From contig NZ_JAPNKC010000001.1 of NCBI RefSeq assembly GCF_026626705.1, forward strand, positions 10,502,001 through 10,566,000: a stretch of DNA of 64,000 nucleotides, in the 5' to 3' direction. Origin of the DNA: Pyxidicoccus sp. MSG2. Lineage in GTDB: Bacteria > Myxococcota > Myxococcia > Myxococcales > Myxococcaceae. The stretch's first letter is position 1, and each line of letters opens with the position of its first letter. Below are positions 25,323-34,056 of this stretch, one piece after another. Under the pieces are notes generated by a model. It made no database searches and had not been told where the DNA came from. It saw only the letters and a list, made by a program, of their open reading frames with translations. The position numbers and the translations under genes are program-made.

Positions 25323-26543
25323 ATGGACGTGACGGCACTGAAGGGCCGCCGGGTGGTCGTCGGCGTGGGCGGCGGTATCGCGGCGTACAAGGCGTGCGAC
25401 CTGGTGCGCGAGCTGGGGCGGGCCGGGGCGGAAGTGCGCGTGGCCATGACGGAGTCCGCGCGGCAGTTCGTCACCCCGCTCACCTTCCAGGCCCTCAGCG
25501 GCCACCCCGTCCTCACGGACTACTTCGACCCGGCCCAGGAGGGGAACTTCGGGCACCTGGACCTGGCCCGCTGGGCGGAGGCCTTCGTCGTGGCTCCGGC
25601 CACGGCGGACCTGCTGGCGCGCATCCGCGCGGGCATGGCGAACGACGCGGTGACGACGTCGCTGCTGGCCTTTCGCGGCCCGGTGGTGCTGGCCCCCGCG
25701 ATGAACGTGGCCATGTGGGACAACGCGATGACGCAGGAGAACGTGGCGGCGCTGCTCGCGCACCCCCGCTTCAGCCAGGTGGGGCCGGGCGCGGGGCTGC
25801 TGGCCTGCGGTGACGTGGGCGAGGGGCGCCTCGCGGACGTACCGAGGATTGCCGAGGCGGTGGCGGCGCGCTTCGGCGCCGGGCCGCTGGCGGGGAAGAA
25901 GGTGCTGCTGACGGCGGGCCCCACGCGCGAGTTCCTGGACCCGGTGCGGTTCATCTCGAATCCGTCCACGGGGAAGATGGGGCTGGCGCTCGCGCACGCG
26001 GCGCGGAGCCTGGGCGCCGAGGTGACGGTGGTGCTGGGCCCGGTGGGGCCGGTGGAGCGCGGCGGGCTGACGGTGGTGGACGTGGTGAGCGCGGACGACA
26101 TGGCGCGCGAGGTGCTCTCGCGCGTGGAGGCGGTGGACGTGTTCATCGCCACCGCGGCGGTGAGCGACTGGCGTCCGGAGACGCGCGCGCCGCAGAAGGT
26201 GAAGAAGGGCCAGGCCACCACGCCGGAGTCGCTGCGGCTGGTGCGCACGCCAGACGTGCTGGCGGAGGCGTCACGGAAGGTGGCGGGGAGCGCGAAACGG
26301 CCACTCCTGGTGGGCTTCGCGGCGGAGACGGAGCGGGTGCTGGAGCACGCGCGGGAGAAGCTGGAGCGCAAGGGGCTGGACGCCATCGTCGCCAACGACG
26401 TCACGGCGCCCGGCGCGGGCTTCGGTACGGACACCAACCGCGTGACGCTGCTCACGCGCGCGGGCCTCCAGCAGGAGATGCAGGGCAGCAAGCACGAGGT
26501 GGCCCGCGCCATCGTCGAGCTGCTCCTGGTGCCTCGCCGATAG
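25323..26543 (+). CDS. coaBC: Bifunctional phosphopantothenoylcysteine decarboxylase / phosphopantothenate-cysteine ligase
   Basis: A 406-residue protein; the ATG at 25323 has AGGAAG just upstream. The N-terminal CoaC half binds FMN and shows VGVGGGIAAYKACDLVREL, the PAMN motif (LAPAMNVAMW) and the catalytic cysteine in LACGDVGEGRL. The C-terminal CoaB half begins near KVLLTAGPTREFLDPVRFI and contains SNPSTGKMGLALA and the nucleotide-binding region ANDVTAPG. It makes 4'-phosphopantetheine from 4'-phosphopantothenate and cysteine in coenzyme A synthesis. It is a stand-alone housekeeping gene between the surface protein and a convergent thioesterase. Confidence 0.97.
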   Translation: MDVTALKGRRVVVGVGGGIAAYKACDLVRELGRAGAEVRVAMTESARQFVTPLTFQALSGHPVLTDYFDPAQEGNFGHLDLARWAEAFVVAPATADLLARIRAGMANDAVTTSLLAFRGPVVLAPAMNVAMWDNAMTQENVAALLAHPRFSQVGPGAGLLACGDVGEGRLADVPRIAEAVAARFGAGPLAGKKVLLTAGPTREFLDPVRFISNPSTGKMGLALAHAARSLGAEVTVVLGPVGPVERGGLTVVDVVSADDMAREVLSRVEAVDVFIATAAVSDWRPETRAPQKVKKGQATTPESLRLVRTPDVLAEASRKVAGSAKRPLLVGFAAETERVLEHAREKLERKGLDAIVANDVTAPGAGFGTDTNRVTLLTRAGLQQEMQGSKHEVARAIVELLLVPRR

Positions 26544-26551
26544 GCCGCGGG

Positions 26552-26983
26552 CTACCGGGGTTCCATCACCGCGAGCGTGATGGTGGCCTTCGACACGAGC
26601 TTCGTCTGGCCACCGGAGACGGCATGCACCTCGGACTCGGCGACGATGAGCCGCCGCCCCGCGCGCAGCACGCGTCCCTTGCAGCGCAGCTCCTCCCCCA
26701 TGGCCGCCTGGAGCAGGTGGACGGTGAAGGTGGTGGTCAGCACGCGCTGCCCCTTCTTCACGGCGGTGAAGCCCGCCGCGCCCGCCGTGTGGTCCGCCAG
26801 CGTCGCCTGCACGCCCGCGTGGATGACACCGTCCTGCTGGAGGTGGCGGGGTCGCACCACCAGGCGCGTGTCGACTTCACCCGGGAGGATGGAGGTGGGC
26901 TCGATGCCCAGGTCCACGACGAACGCGGCCGAGCGGAAGAGCTCTTCGGTGTCCTGTCGGTAGTCCGGATTGAGAGGCTCCAT
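26552..26983 (-). CDS. PaaI-family hotdog thioesterase
   Basis: A 143-residue protein; the ATG at 26983 has a strong GGAAGGAG site. It has a hotdog fold with the PaaI active-site signature DGVIHAGVQATLADHTAGAA (Asp/His near residue 60), followed by FTVHLLQAAMGEELRCKGRVLRAG in overlapping strands. Members hydrolyse acyl- or aryl-CoA thioesters, often to release trapped CoA in aromatic degradation; the substrate cannot be read from sequence. It converges with coaBC, the stops being eight bases apart. Confidence 0.9.
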   Translation of the reverse strand: MEPLNPDYRQDTEELFRSAAFVVDLGIEPTSILPGEVDTRLVVRPRHLQQDGVIHAGVQATLADHTAGAAGFTAVKKGQRVLTTTFTVHLLQAAMGEELRCKGRVLRAGRRLIVAESEVHAVSGGQTKLVSKATITLAVMEPR

Positions 26984-27252
26984 GGGTGCGGCTCCTTCCG
27001 TGCGCGGCCTCGAAGCGGACGCCAGGGTAGCGCGGCGAGGCACGGGGGCTCATCGAGCACGCCGCGGCGCGTCCGTCCACTCCGCGATGAAGGACCCGGG
27101 ACGTTCCGCCCACACTGTGAGCCCCCTTGAAGCGACAGAGGGCAGGTGACTCCGAGAGTGACGCCGGGCTCGGCCCCGAGGTAAGCGTACTGACGAGGCC
27201 ACCGGCCGCTTCCTTGCGCTGGACTCCTTCCTCCGCTACCGATCCAGTCAAC

Positions 27253-28347
27253 GTGAACGACGACTTGCCCGACTCCTCGCAGGAACTGAGCGCCGTGCTG
27301 GACGAGGTGCGACGCCACCTGCTCTGGCAGGAGGAGGCCGCTGGCCGCGTCCTGATGATTGACGCGAAGGCGGCGTCCGAGCTCCAGCGCTCCGCGCCCT
27401 CGCTGCGCTCGCTCCTGTCCCGGGGCAACGGCACGTCGGAAGCCGCCGCCGCTCCCGCGCGTCCGATGCCTGCCGCCCGGCCCCCGAGCGCGGCTCCGAT
27501 GGCGAGGCCCCCCCTTGCTCCCGAGGGCACGGGCGCGCCGGTGGCTGCTCCGGCCGCGGGTCTGACGGGCCGTGGCGGGCCTGCCCCGTCGCCGATGGCT
27601 GCTCAGGGCCCCACGGGCGCGCCGATGCGCCCGGCGGTGACGGACCCCACCGTGGCGCCGCCGTCCGCCCGGGCTCCGGCCTCGCGTCCCGCCCCGGTGG
27701 GCGGAGCGGGCCTGCTCCTGGACGTGCCGCAGCAGGTGCCCCGTTCTCCAGGACAACTTCCGGGGATGGCGAACGGCGAGCGCCCGACGCTGGACGAAAT
27801 CCGCCGCGAGCTGGGCGACTGCAAGCGCTGCAAGCTGTGCAGCACGCGCAAGAACATCGTGTTCGGCTCGGGCAACCCGCGCGCGGAGCTGGTCTTCGTG
27901 GGCGAGGGCCCGGGCGAGAACGAGGACCTCCAAGGCGTCCCCTTCGTCGGCGCGGCGGGTGAGCTGCTGACGAAGATGATTGAGGCGATGGGCTTCCGGC
28001 GCGACGACGTCTACATCTGCAACGTCGTGAAGTGCCGGCCGCCCGGCAACCGCAACCCGGAGCCGGATGAAATCGCGGCGTGCGAGCCCTTCCTGCGCGC
28101 GCAGCTCGCGGCCATCCAGCCGAAGGTGGTGGTGGCGCTGGGCAAGTTCGCGGCGCAGACGCTGCTGCGCGACAGCACGCCGATTACGCGCATGCGCGGC
28201 AACTGGCGCACGTACGAGGGCATCCAGCTCATGCCCACCTTCCACCCCGCGTACCTGCTGCGCAGCCCGGCGGAGAAGCGCAAGGCGTGGGAGGACCTGC
28301 AGGCGGTGATGAAGGTCCTCGGCAAGCAACCCGGCTCGCGCGCCTAG
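27253..28347 (+). CDS. Family 4/5-type uracil-DNA glycosylase with a long disordered N-terminal extension
   Basis: About 364 residues if the GTG at 27253 is used; no strong ribosome site decides the start. The C-terminal ~200 residues are a 4Fe-4S uracil-DNA glycosylase. The cluster cysteines begin in CKRCKLC; the active site is FVGEGPGENED...GVPFVGAAGELL; KCRPPGNRNP follows, and the DNA-binding loop is PTFHPAYLLR. Residues about 55-160 are almost only Ala, Pro, Arg, Gly and Ser and are probably unstructured. The enzyme removes uracil from DNA in base excision repair. Such extensions are seen in phage-polymerase-related and myxobacterial homologues; their role is unclear. Confidence 0.92.
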   Translation: MNDDLPDSSQELSAVLDEVRRHLLWQEEAAGRVLMIDAKAASELQRSAPSLRSLLSRGNGTSEAAAAPARPMPAARPPSAAPMARPPLAPEGTGAPVAAPAAGLTGRGGPAPSPMAAQGPTGAPMRPAVTDPTVAPPSARAPASRPAPVGGAGLLLDVPQQVPRSPGQLPGMANGERPTLDEIRRELGDCKRCKLCSTRKNIVFGSGNPRAELVFVGEGPGENEDLQGVPFVGAAGELLTKMIEAMGFRRDDVYICNVVKCRPPGNRNPEPDEIAACEPFLRAQLAAIQPKVVVALGKFAAQTLLRDSTPITRMRGNWRTYEGIQLMPTFHPAYLLRSPAEKRKAWEDLQAVMKVLGKQPGSRA

Positions 28348-28373
28348 CGGCGGGCCCTCGGAGGGGGAAACTC

Positions 28374-29381
28374 ATGAAGGGACAGCTGGAGACGCGCGAG
28401 CTGCAATCGCCCGCGCTGGAGGCCAACCCGTTGGGCGACCCGGCCAGGCGCCGGCTCACGGTGTACCTGCCGCCGGGCTACGGCGAGGGAGACCGGCGCT
28501 ACCCCGTCGTCTACTTCCTGCACGCCTTCGGCAACAGCGGCGGCACGTGGACGAACGCCGCGGGCTTCGGCCCCACCGTGCCCGAGCGGATGGACGCGCT
28601 CATCGAGTCCGGTGCGCTGCCCCCCGCCATCGGCGTGTTCCCCGACGGGTGGACCTCACTCGGCGGCAGCCAGTGGGTGAACAGCGAGGCCATCGGCCGC
28701 TATCGCGACTATCTGGCCAAGGACGTGTTGGGCTTCGTGGACCGCACGTATCGCACGCTGCCCAAGGCGGCCTCGCGCGCGGTGGTGGGCCACAGCTCCG
28801 GCGGCTACGGCGCGCTCGTCATGGGCCGCTACCACCCGGAGCTCTTCTCGCACCTGGGCGCGCACGCGGCGGACTCGTATTTCGAGTACTGCTACCTGCC
28901 GGACCTGCCCAAGGCAGCGGCCTCGCTGCTGAAGTCGGGCAGCGTGGACGCGTGGCACGGCGAGTTCCGCAAGCGCGTGCGCGAGACGAAGATGCGCGGC
29001 GACGACTTCCCGGTGGTGAACACGCTGGCGATGGCGGCCGCGTACTCGCCGAAGAAGGGCGAGCCGCTGAACCTGGAGCTGCCCTTCGACGCGCAGACGG
29101 GCCGCATCAAGCTGGACGTGTGGAACCGCTGGCTGGTGCACGACCCGGTGCGCTTCGTGCCCAAGTTCCTGGACTCGTTCCGCAAGCTCAAGACGGTGTT
29201 CCTCGACTGCGGCACCCGCGACGAGTTCAACATCCGCTGGGGCACGCGCATGCTCGCGGAGGACCTCAAGGGCGCCGGCGTCGAGCTGGTGCACGAGGAG
29301 TTCGAGGACGGGCACTCCGGCGTGTCCTACCGCTTCGAGCGCTCGCTGGCGGTGCTGGTGCCGAAGCTGGCGCGTGACTGA
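28374..29381 (+). CDS. Esterase of the alpha/beta-hydrolase (esterase D / PHB depolymerase-like) superfamily
   Basis: A 335-residue protein with a strong GGAGGGGG site before the ATG at 28374. The nucleophile elbow is GHSSGGYGAL (Ser near 142), preceded by YPVVYFLHAFGNSGGTW (oxyanion region). The acid is in FLDCGTRDEFNIRWG and the histidine in FEDGHSGVSYRFE. The family hydrolyses esters, including S-formylglutathione and siderophore esters; I cannot name the substrate. No signal peptide, so it is cytoplasmic. It starts 26 bases after the glycosylase stop and may share its transcript. Confidence 0.88.
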   Translation: MKGQLETRELQSPALEANPLGDPARRRLTVYLPPGYGEGDRRYPVVYFLHAFGNSGGTWTNAAGFGPTVPERMDALIESGALPPAIGVFPDGWTSLGGSQWVNSEAIGRYRDYLAKDVLGFVDRTYRTLPKAASRAVVGHSSGGYGALVMGRYHPELFSHLGAHAADSYFEYCYLPDLPKAAASLLKSGSVDAWHGEFRKRVRETKMRGDDFPVVNTLAMAAAYSPKKGEPLNLELPFDAQTGRIKLDVWNRWLVHDPVRFVPKFLDSFRKLKTVFLDCGTRDEFNIRWGTRMLAEDLKGAGVELVHEEFEDGHSGVSYRFERSLAVLVPKLARD

Positions 29382-29411
29382 GTCATCCGCGCGAAGGCGC
29401 GTCGCACGGGC

Positions 29412-30155
29412 TCAGCACCCGTGCGACGGGTAGTTGGCGGGCCAGAGGAGCAGCAGTCCTTCCGTGTCCACCAGTCGCACCCAGGCGCGATGCCGGTACT
29501 GCTCACCGGCCTCGTCGAACACGAGCACCTCCGCGAAGTCGCCTACGCGCCGGCCCAGGATGAGCTGCTCGTCGTGCAGGGAGACGTACAGCGGGTTCGC
29601 GTCGTCCCGGGGCTCCTCGCGGAAGACGAGGAGCGGCTGGCTCTCGCGGCGGAGCTTGAAGAACTCGATGCCCTTGTCCTCGAAGGCCGCCAGGGGGCGC
29701 AGGCTCTCGATGGTGACCCACACCGACTTCGCGTCGTCCGCTCCGCCGTCGCGGAGCCAGGCCTTCCGCCCGCTCCGGATGTCGAGGATGACGTGGGCGT
29801 ACTGGACGGGCACGCCGTGCTCGTGGGCACGCTCGTGCTCGAAGGCGGGGTAACAGTCCTCCTGCCAACCTCCGGGGTCGGCCCAGCGGCTCAGCGGCTC
29901 GGTCTGCGCGCGCCGGATGGAGCCGGCGGGCTGGAAGCCGGTGCTCCGGCGCTCGTACAGCGGCACCTCGGACACGGCGTCCTGTGGAAACGTGGCACAG
30001 ACGATGTGGGTGACGCCGCGCAGGTGGGCGTCGGGGATGTCCGTGCGGCGCGCGAAGGACTCCTGGGCGGAGGCGCGGCCGGGCAGCGCGAGCAGCGTCA
30101 GGGCAAGAGCGCTCGTGAGGAGGCACCAGGCGCGAAGGGGAGGGTGTGAGTCCAT
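29412..30155 (-). CDS. Secreted hypothetical protein
   Basis: A 247-residue protein; the ATG at 30155 has AGGAGGGGGC directly upstream. The signal peptide is clear (LLTSALALTLLALPGRASAQ). The mature domain has four cysteines (HIVCATFP, GGWQEDCYPAFEHE, and the last residue) and a beta-rich C-terminal half (VWVTIESLRPLAAFEDKG, QPLLVFREEP, LYVSLHDEQLILGRRVGDF) that may form a small SH3-like or barrel domain. No family is recognised. It is divergent from kdd and converges with the esterase. Codon use is typical. Confidence 0.8.
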   Translation of the reverse strand: MDSHPPLRAWCLLTSALALTLLALPGRASAQESFARRTDIPDAHLRGVTHIVCATFPQDAVSEVPLYERRSTGFQPAGSIRRAQTEPLSRWADPGGWQEDCYPAFEHERAHEHGVPVQYAHVILDIRSGRKAWLRDGGADDAKSVWVTIESLRPLAAFEDKGIEFFKLRRESQPLLVFREEPRDDANPLYVSLHDEQLILGRRVGDFAEVLVFDEAGEQYRHRAWVRLVDTEGLLLLWPANYPSHGC

Positions 30156-30416
30156 GCCCCCTCCTGATTGCATCCCACGGGCCAGTCCTGGCGGACGGGG
30201 ATTCCCCTGGAACCTCGCGGACTTGGCGGAAGAGGTGGGGGGCGGCCCGTGGCAGCGGTGCCACGGGGGTGTGGCAGCGGCGCCGAACGGCCACTCCGGG
30301 ACGGAAGCGGGCGGAGTGGGGTGACGTGGTGCTGGCCTTTGCCCGGGGGGAGCGGATAGACGCAGCACCGTGCGCGCCTCGTGGCATGGCGCTCGGACCT
30401 TCAGGGAGACGGGAAC

Positions 30417-31448
30417 ATGGGCATCGACCTCTACGGGCTGTCCCGCGTCGTCGGAGAGACTGGCGTGCTGCCGCAGCGCGCGCGGAAGCTGGACCCCTCG
30501 CTGCCGTGCCGCGAGGCGGAGCTGCTCATCGACGTGGAGAGCCTCAACATCGACGCGGCCTCCTTCAAGCAGATCAAGGGCGAGGTGGGCGGAGACCCGG
30601 CGCGCATCGGCGCGCGCATCCAGGAAATCGTCCGCGAGCGGGGGAAGATGCAGAACCCCGTGACGGGCTCGGGCGGCATGTTGATTGGCCGCGTGAAGGA
30701 GATGGGCCCCCAGCACCCCGCGCGCCAGCTGCTCAAGGTGGGCGACCGCATCGCCACGCTGGTGAGCCTCACGCTGACGCCGCTGGTGATTGAAGAGGTG
30801 AAGGCGGTGCACGCGGACATCGACCGCGTGGACATCCGCGGGCATGCGCTGCTGTTCGCCAGCGGCATCTACGCGAAGCTGCCGTCGGACATGCCGGACA
30901 CGCTGGCGCTGGCGGCGCTCGACGTGTGCGGAGCGCCCGCGTTGGTGGCCCGCCACGTACGGCCGGGGATGACGGTGGCGGTGCTGGGCGCGGGCAAGAG
31001 CGGCGCGCTGTGCCTGGCGCAGGCCCGGCGCAACCTGGAGAGCCGCGGCAAGCTGATTGCCCTGGACGTGTCGCAGGGCGCGCTCGACTTGCTGTCGTCC
31101 ATCGGCCTGTGTGACGTGGCGCTGAAGGTGGACGCGACGCAGGGCGTGGATGTGATGGAGGCGGTGAGCCGGGCGACGGGCGGCCAGCTCTGCGACCTGG
31201 TGGTCAACTGCGCCAGCGTGGGCAACACGGAGATGGCCACCATCCTGTCCGTGAAGGACGGGGGCACGGCCATCTTCTTCTCCATGGCCACCAGCTTCAC
31301 CGCCGCGGCGCTGGGCGCGGAGGGCGTGGGCAAGGACGTCACCATGGTGGTGGGCAACGGCTACGTGCCCAACCACGCCGCGCTGACGCTCGATTTGCTG
31401 CGCACCGAGCCGGCGCTCCTCCAGCTCTTCGCCACGCGGTACGTCTGA
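30417..31448 (+). CDS. kdd: L-erythro-3,5-diaminohexanoate dehydrogenase
   Basis: A 343-residue NAD(P)-dependent dehydrogenase; the ATG at 30417 follows GGAGACGGGAAC. The N-terminal domain has the family-typical segments ELLIDVESLNIDAASF and NPVTGSGGMLIGRV. The Rossmann fold is marked by TVAVLGAGKSGALCLAQARR. It oxidises 3,5-diaminohexanoate to 5-amino-3-oxohexanoate, the step after lysine/beta-lysine 5,6-aminomutase. The downstream pathway genes kamD, kamE, kal and kce lie 2.6 kb away on the same strand, split from kdd by an ankyrin-catalase pair on the other strand. I rely on overall family resemblance plus the neighbouring pathway genes. Confidence 0.93.
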   Translation: MGIDLYGLSRVVGETGVLPQRARKLDPSLPCREAELLIDVESLNIDAASFKQIKGEVGGDPARIGARIQEIVRERGKMQNPVTGSGGMLIGRVKEMGPQHPARQLLKVGDRIATLVSLTLTPLVIEEVKAVHADIDRVDIRGHALLFASGIYAKLPSDMPDTLALAALDVCGAPALVARHVRPGMTVAVLGAGKSGALCLAQARRNLESRGKLIALDVSQGALDLLSSIGLCDVALKVDATQGVDVMEAVSRATGGQLCDLVVNCASVGNTEMATILSVKDGGTAIFFSMATSFTAAALGAEGVGKDVTMVVGNGYVPNHAALTLDLLRTEPALLQLFATRYV

Positions 31449-31473
31449 CGCACCCTGCTTCCGCTTCGTCGCC

Positions 31474-32085
31474 TCACCGCGCCGAAGCGGAAGTCTGCGG
31501 ATGTGCGGGAGCAACAGGTGCCGCGGGCTCCTGCGTCGCCGCCCAGTCCTGGGCGGACCGGCCGCTCGCATCGCGCACCTCGGGCGAGGCGCCCTGCTTG
31601 CGCAGTTGCTCCACCACCTCCTTGCGGCCGAAGAGGGAGGCGAACATCAGCGCCGTCTGGCCGAAGCGGTTGGTCTGGTCCACCGCGCACTGCTGCTGGT
31701 TGAGCAGTCCGACGATGTCCGCGTAGCCCTTGAAGGCCGCACCCATCAGCGCGGTGTTGCCGCGGTTGTCGCCCGCGCAGGCATCCGCGCCCGCGGCGAG
31801 CAGCGCGCGCACCGTGTCCGTATGGCCGTGGTACGCGGCGAGGATGAGCGGCGAGAAGCCTCGCGCGTCGCGGGCCTCCACGGGTGTGCCGGCCTTGATG
31901 AGCCCGGTGACGACCTCGACGTCCCCGGCGCGAGCGGCCTCGAGCAGATAGCGCTCCGCCTCACTCGTCGCCAGCAGCCGTCCCTCGGGTGCGGGGGCTG
32001 CGCGAAGGGACAGCCACGACGCGGTGAGCACCGCGCACACCAGCACCACCAGACCGAGCGCTCCGAGCAGCAGCTTGCGAACCAT
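31474..32085 (-). CDS. Membrane-anchored ankyrin-repeat protein, probable partner of the catalase
   Basis: A 203-residue protein with an N-terminal membrane segment (LLLGALGLVVLVCAVLTASW). About four ankyrin repeats follow (AERYLLEAARAGDVEVVTGL, GFSPLILAAYHGHTDTVRAL, GNTALMGAAFKGYADIVGLL, GQTALMFASLFGRKEVVEQL), then a Pro/Ala tail. It sits downstream of the exported catalase on the same strand. A catalase-ankyrin pair (katB-ankB) is known in Pseudomonas, where the ankyrin protein is needed for full periplasmic catalase activity; the same partnership is likely here. The repeats would then lie in the periplasm. Confidence 0.9.
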   Translation of the reverse strand: MVRKLLLGALGLVVLVCAVLTASWLSLRAAPAPEGRLLATSEAERYLLEAARAGDVEVVTGLIKAGTPVEARDARGFSPLILAAYHGHTDTVRALLAAGADACAGDNRGNTALMGAAFKGYADIVGLLNQQQCAVDQTNRFGQTALMFASLFGRKEVVEQLRKQGASPEVRDASGRSAQDWAATQEPAAPVAPAHPQTSASAR

Positions 32086-32114
32086 GGAGTCCTCCAGAGG
32101 GAACCACTCCAGCC

Positions 32115-32196
32115 GAGAGAGAGCCGGGATGAGGGCTGCCGGGCGTGGGGGACGGGGGACGGGGCCACCGGGCCTCGCTCACCCCGGCCCTCTCTC
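32115..32196. repeat. Inverted repeat between ankyrin and catalase genes
   Basis: GAGAGAGAGCCGGG (32115-32128) faces CCCGGCCCTCTCTC (32183-32196) with about 54 bases between. The arms pair over 12-13 positions with one bulge. The second arm reads CTCACCCCGGCCCTCTCTC, which looks like an interspersed non-coding element. It might also shape the transcript between the two genes. Confidence 0.4.
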
Positions 32197-32216
32197 AGTC
32201 AGAGCGGTGGGAAACC

Positions 32217-32246
32217 CCGGGCCCCGGCCGGCATGCCGGGGCCCGG
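32217..32246 (-). terminator. Strong GC hairpin after the catalase stop codon
   Basis: A perfect 12-base-pair stem, CCGGGCCCCGGC with a six-base loop, lies 14 bases past the catalase stop. The minus-strand sequence after it is GGTTTCCC, not a proper T-tract. It probably terminates or stabilises the catalase transcript and may reduce read-through into the ankyrin gene. Confidence 0.5.
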
Positions 32247-32260
32247 TACGGCAGTGACGT

Positions 32261-33796
32261 TCAGCGAGACGCCAGCGGAGCCACGGCCGCCTTCGCGTCA
32301 TCCACCTTCACGCCCACCAGCTTCGCCAGGCGCGTGCCGTAGTCGGCGTTGGCCATGAGGAAGTGCCCCACGATGCGGGCCTTCACGCGGGCATCCTTCA
32401 CCTGGCCCAGGTCTGCGGCGATGTTCTTCACCAGCCGCTCCTTCGCCGCAGCGTCGAGCGCGGAGTAGAAGGCGCCCGCCTGCGAGAAGTTGTCCGTCTT
32501 CTCGATGCCGCGCTGCTGCGTCGTCCCGTTCAGCGGGGCGCCCGACAGGAGGTAGGCCGGTGCGTCCTGCGTCTCACGGGTGACGCTCGGCTCGTAGTTC
32601 ACGTCCGACTTCGTGTTGGCGAAGTTCATCGAGCCGGCCTGGCTGTTGCTGTTCACCGGCGCCTTGGCGCGGTTGACGGGCAGCGACTGGTAGTTGGCGC
32701 CGATGCGGTAGCGCTGCGTGTCCGCGTAGGAGAACAGGCGGCCCTGCAGCAGCCGGTCCTCGGAGGGCTCGATGCCCGGGGGCATGACGCCGGGGGAGAA
32801 CGCCGCCTGCTCGGTCTCCTCGAAGAAGTTGTCCGGCATCTTGTTCAGAGTGAACCTGCCCAGCTTGATGGCGGGCACCTTGTCCTCGGGCCACACCTTC
32901 GTCGCGTCGAGCGGGTCGAAGCTGAACTTCTCCAGGTCCTTCGGGTCCAGCACCTGCACCGACAGCTCCCACGAGGGGAACTTCCCGGCGCCGATGGAGG
33001 CGTACAGGTCCGTGGTCGAGTGCTGGAAGTCCTGCGCGACGGTGCGGGCAACCTCCTCGGGCGTGTTGAGGCCCTTCACGCCCTGCTGCGAGGCCCAGTT
33101 GAACTTGACGTACTTGTACTCGCCCTTCGCGTTGACGAACTTGAACGAGTGCACGCCGTGCCCGTCCATCTGCCGGTAGCTCGCCGGAATGCCCAGGTCC
33201 GAGTAGACCTGCGTGAGCATGTGGGTCGACTCGGGCTGGTGCGAGAAGAAGTCGAAGAAGCGGTTCGGGTCCTGCTTGTTCGTAATCGGCGACGGCTTGA
33301 GCGAGTGCACCATGTCCGGGAACTTGATGGCGTCCCGGATGAAGAAGATGGGCAGGTTGTTGCCGACCAGGTCCCAGTTGCCCTCGTCCGTGTAGAACTT
33401 CAGCGCGAAGCCGCGCGGATCGCGCAGCGTCTCCGGCGAGCCCGACGGGTGGATGACCGTGGAGAAGCGCACGAACATCGGCGTCTTCTTGCCCTTGGCG
33501 GAGAAGATGGACGCGCGGGTGAGGCTGGAGAAATTGTCGTAGCTCTCGAAGGTGCCGTAGGCGCCGGTGCCACGCGCGTGGACGACGCGCTCGGGGATGC
33601 GCTCACGGTCGAACCGGGCCAGCTTCTCGATGAGGTGGAAGTCCTCCAGCAACACGCCGCCACGGGGGCCGGCCGTCTTGGAACTCTGGTTGGTCCCCAC
33701 CGGGGAGCCGGAGTCGGTGGTGAGGGGCGGCGGAGTCTCGGCCAGGGCCGGACCGCCAAGGAGCATCGCCGTCATCAGCAAGGAGCGGAATTGCAC
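32261..33796 (-). CDS. Exported monofunctional haem catalase
   Basis: A 511-residue clade-3-size catalase. The GTG at 33796 follows GAGGAAG; the N-terminus is a signal peptide (LLMTAMLLGGPALAETPP), so the enzyme is probably periplasmic. The catalytic histidine is in RVVHARGTGAYGTFE, the distal asparagine region in GNNLPIFFIRDAIKFPD, and the proximal haem tyrosine in RLFSYADTQRYRIGANY. It converts hydrogen peroxide to water and oxygen. Its gene and the ankyrin gene form a minus-strand pair inserted between lysine-degradation genes. Divergence from kamD over an AT-rich patch suggests regulated expression. Confidence 0.96.
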   Translation of the reverse strand: MQFRSLLMTAMLLGGPALAETPPPLTTDSGSPVGTNQSSKTAGPRGGVLLEDFHLIEKLARFDRERIPERVVHARGTGAYGTFESYDNFSSLTRASIFSAKGKKTPMFVRFSTVIHPSGSPETLRDPRGFALKFYTDEGNWDLVGNNLPIFFIRDAIKFPDMVHSLKPSPITNKQDPNRFFDFFSHQPESTHMLTQVYSDLGIPASYRQMDGHGVHSFKFVNAKGEYKYVKFNWASQQGVKGLNTPEEVARTVAQDFQHSTTDLYASIGAGKFPSWELSVQVLDPKDLEKFSFDPLDATKVWPEDKVPAIKLGRFTLNKMPDNFFEETEQAAFSPGVMPPGIEPSEDRLLQGRLFSYADTQRYRIGANYQSLPVNRAKAPVNSNSQAGSMNFANTKSDVNYEPSVTRETQDAPAYLLSGAPLNGTTQQRGIEKTDNFSQAGAFYSALDAAAKERLVKNIAADLGQVKDARVKARIVGHFLMANADYGTRLAKLVGVKVDDAKAAVAPLASR

Positions 33797-34056
33797 GGGG
33801 TCTTCCTCGTTGTCGGGGGTGAGACGCCGCGCTCCACAGCACGGCCCGTGCCGACTTCGAACCTCCAGTATTATCAAAGGGTTGGAATCAATTTTGAGCC
33901 AATACCACCCAAATATCGGTGTTTCACCGGCCCCTCGGTGGTGTCTGGCACCGCTCAGCCGGTGCACGCGCTCAAGAACCGATAATGCGGTGCGCCAGGG
34001 CGCTGCGGGTACGCTTCGCCGCTTCCGGTAGGCGCTTGGGCGGGTAATGTGCGCGC
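33797..34056. promoter_or_regulatory. Divergent catalase/kamD control region with an AT-rich patch
   Basis: Positions about 33865-33925 are markedly AT-rich for this genome and should hold the promoters. On the minus strand GATAAT could be a catalase -10 element, but no good -35 sits 16-18 bases upstream. TTGG and CCAA arms (TTGGAATCAATTTTGAGCCAA, about 33881) form a dyad of the kind bound by LysR-type or other dimeric regulators such as OxyR. No specific regulator can be assigned. Confidence 0.35.

Noticed and set aside
30320..30345. A TGG...TTTGC sequence upstream of kdd that looks like a sigma-54 promoter
   Set aside because: The GG-to-GC distance is one base too long, and sigma-54 promoters do not tolerate this.
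30156..30416. Search for a cobalamin or lysine riboswitch upstream of kdd and kamD
   Set aside because: The conserved B12-box and lysine-riboswitch cores are not present.
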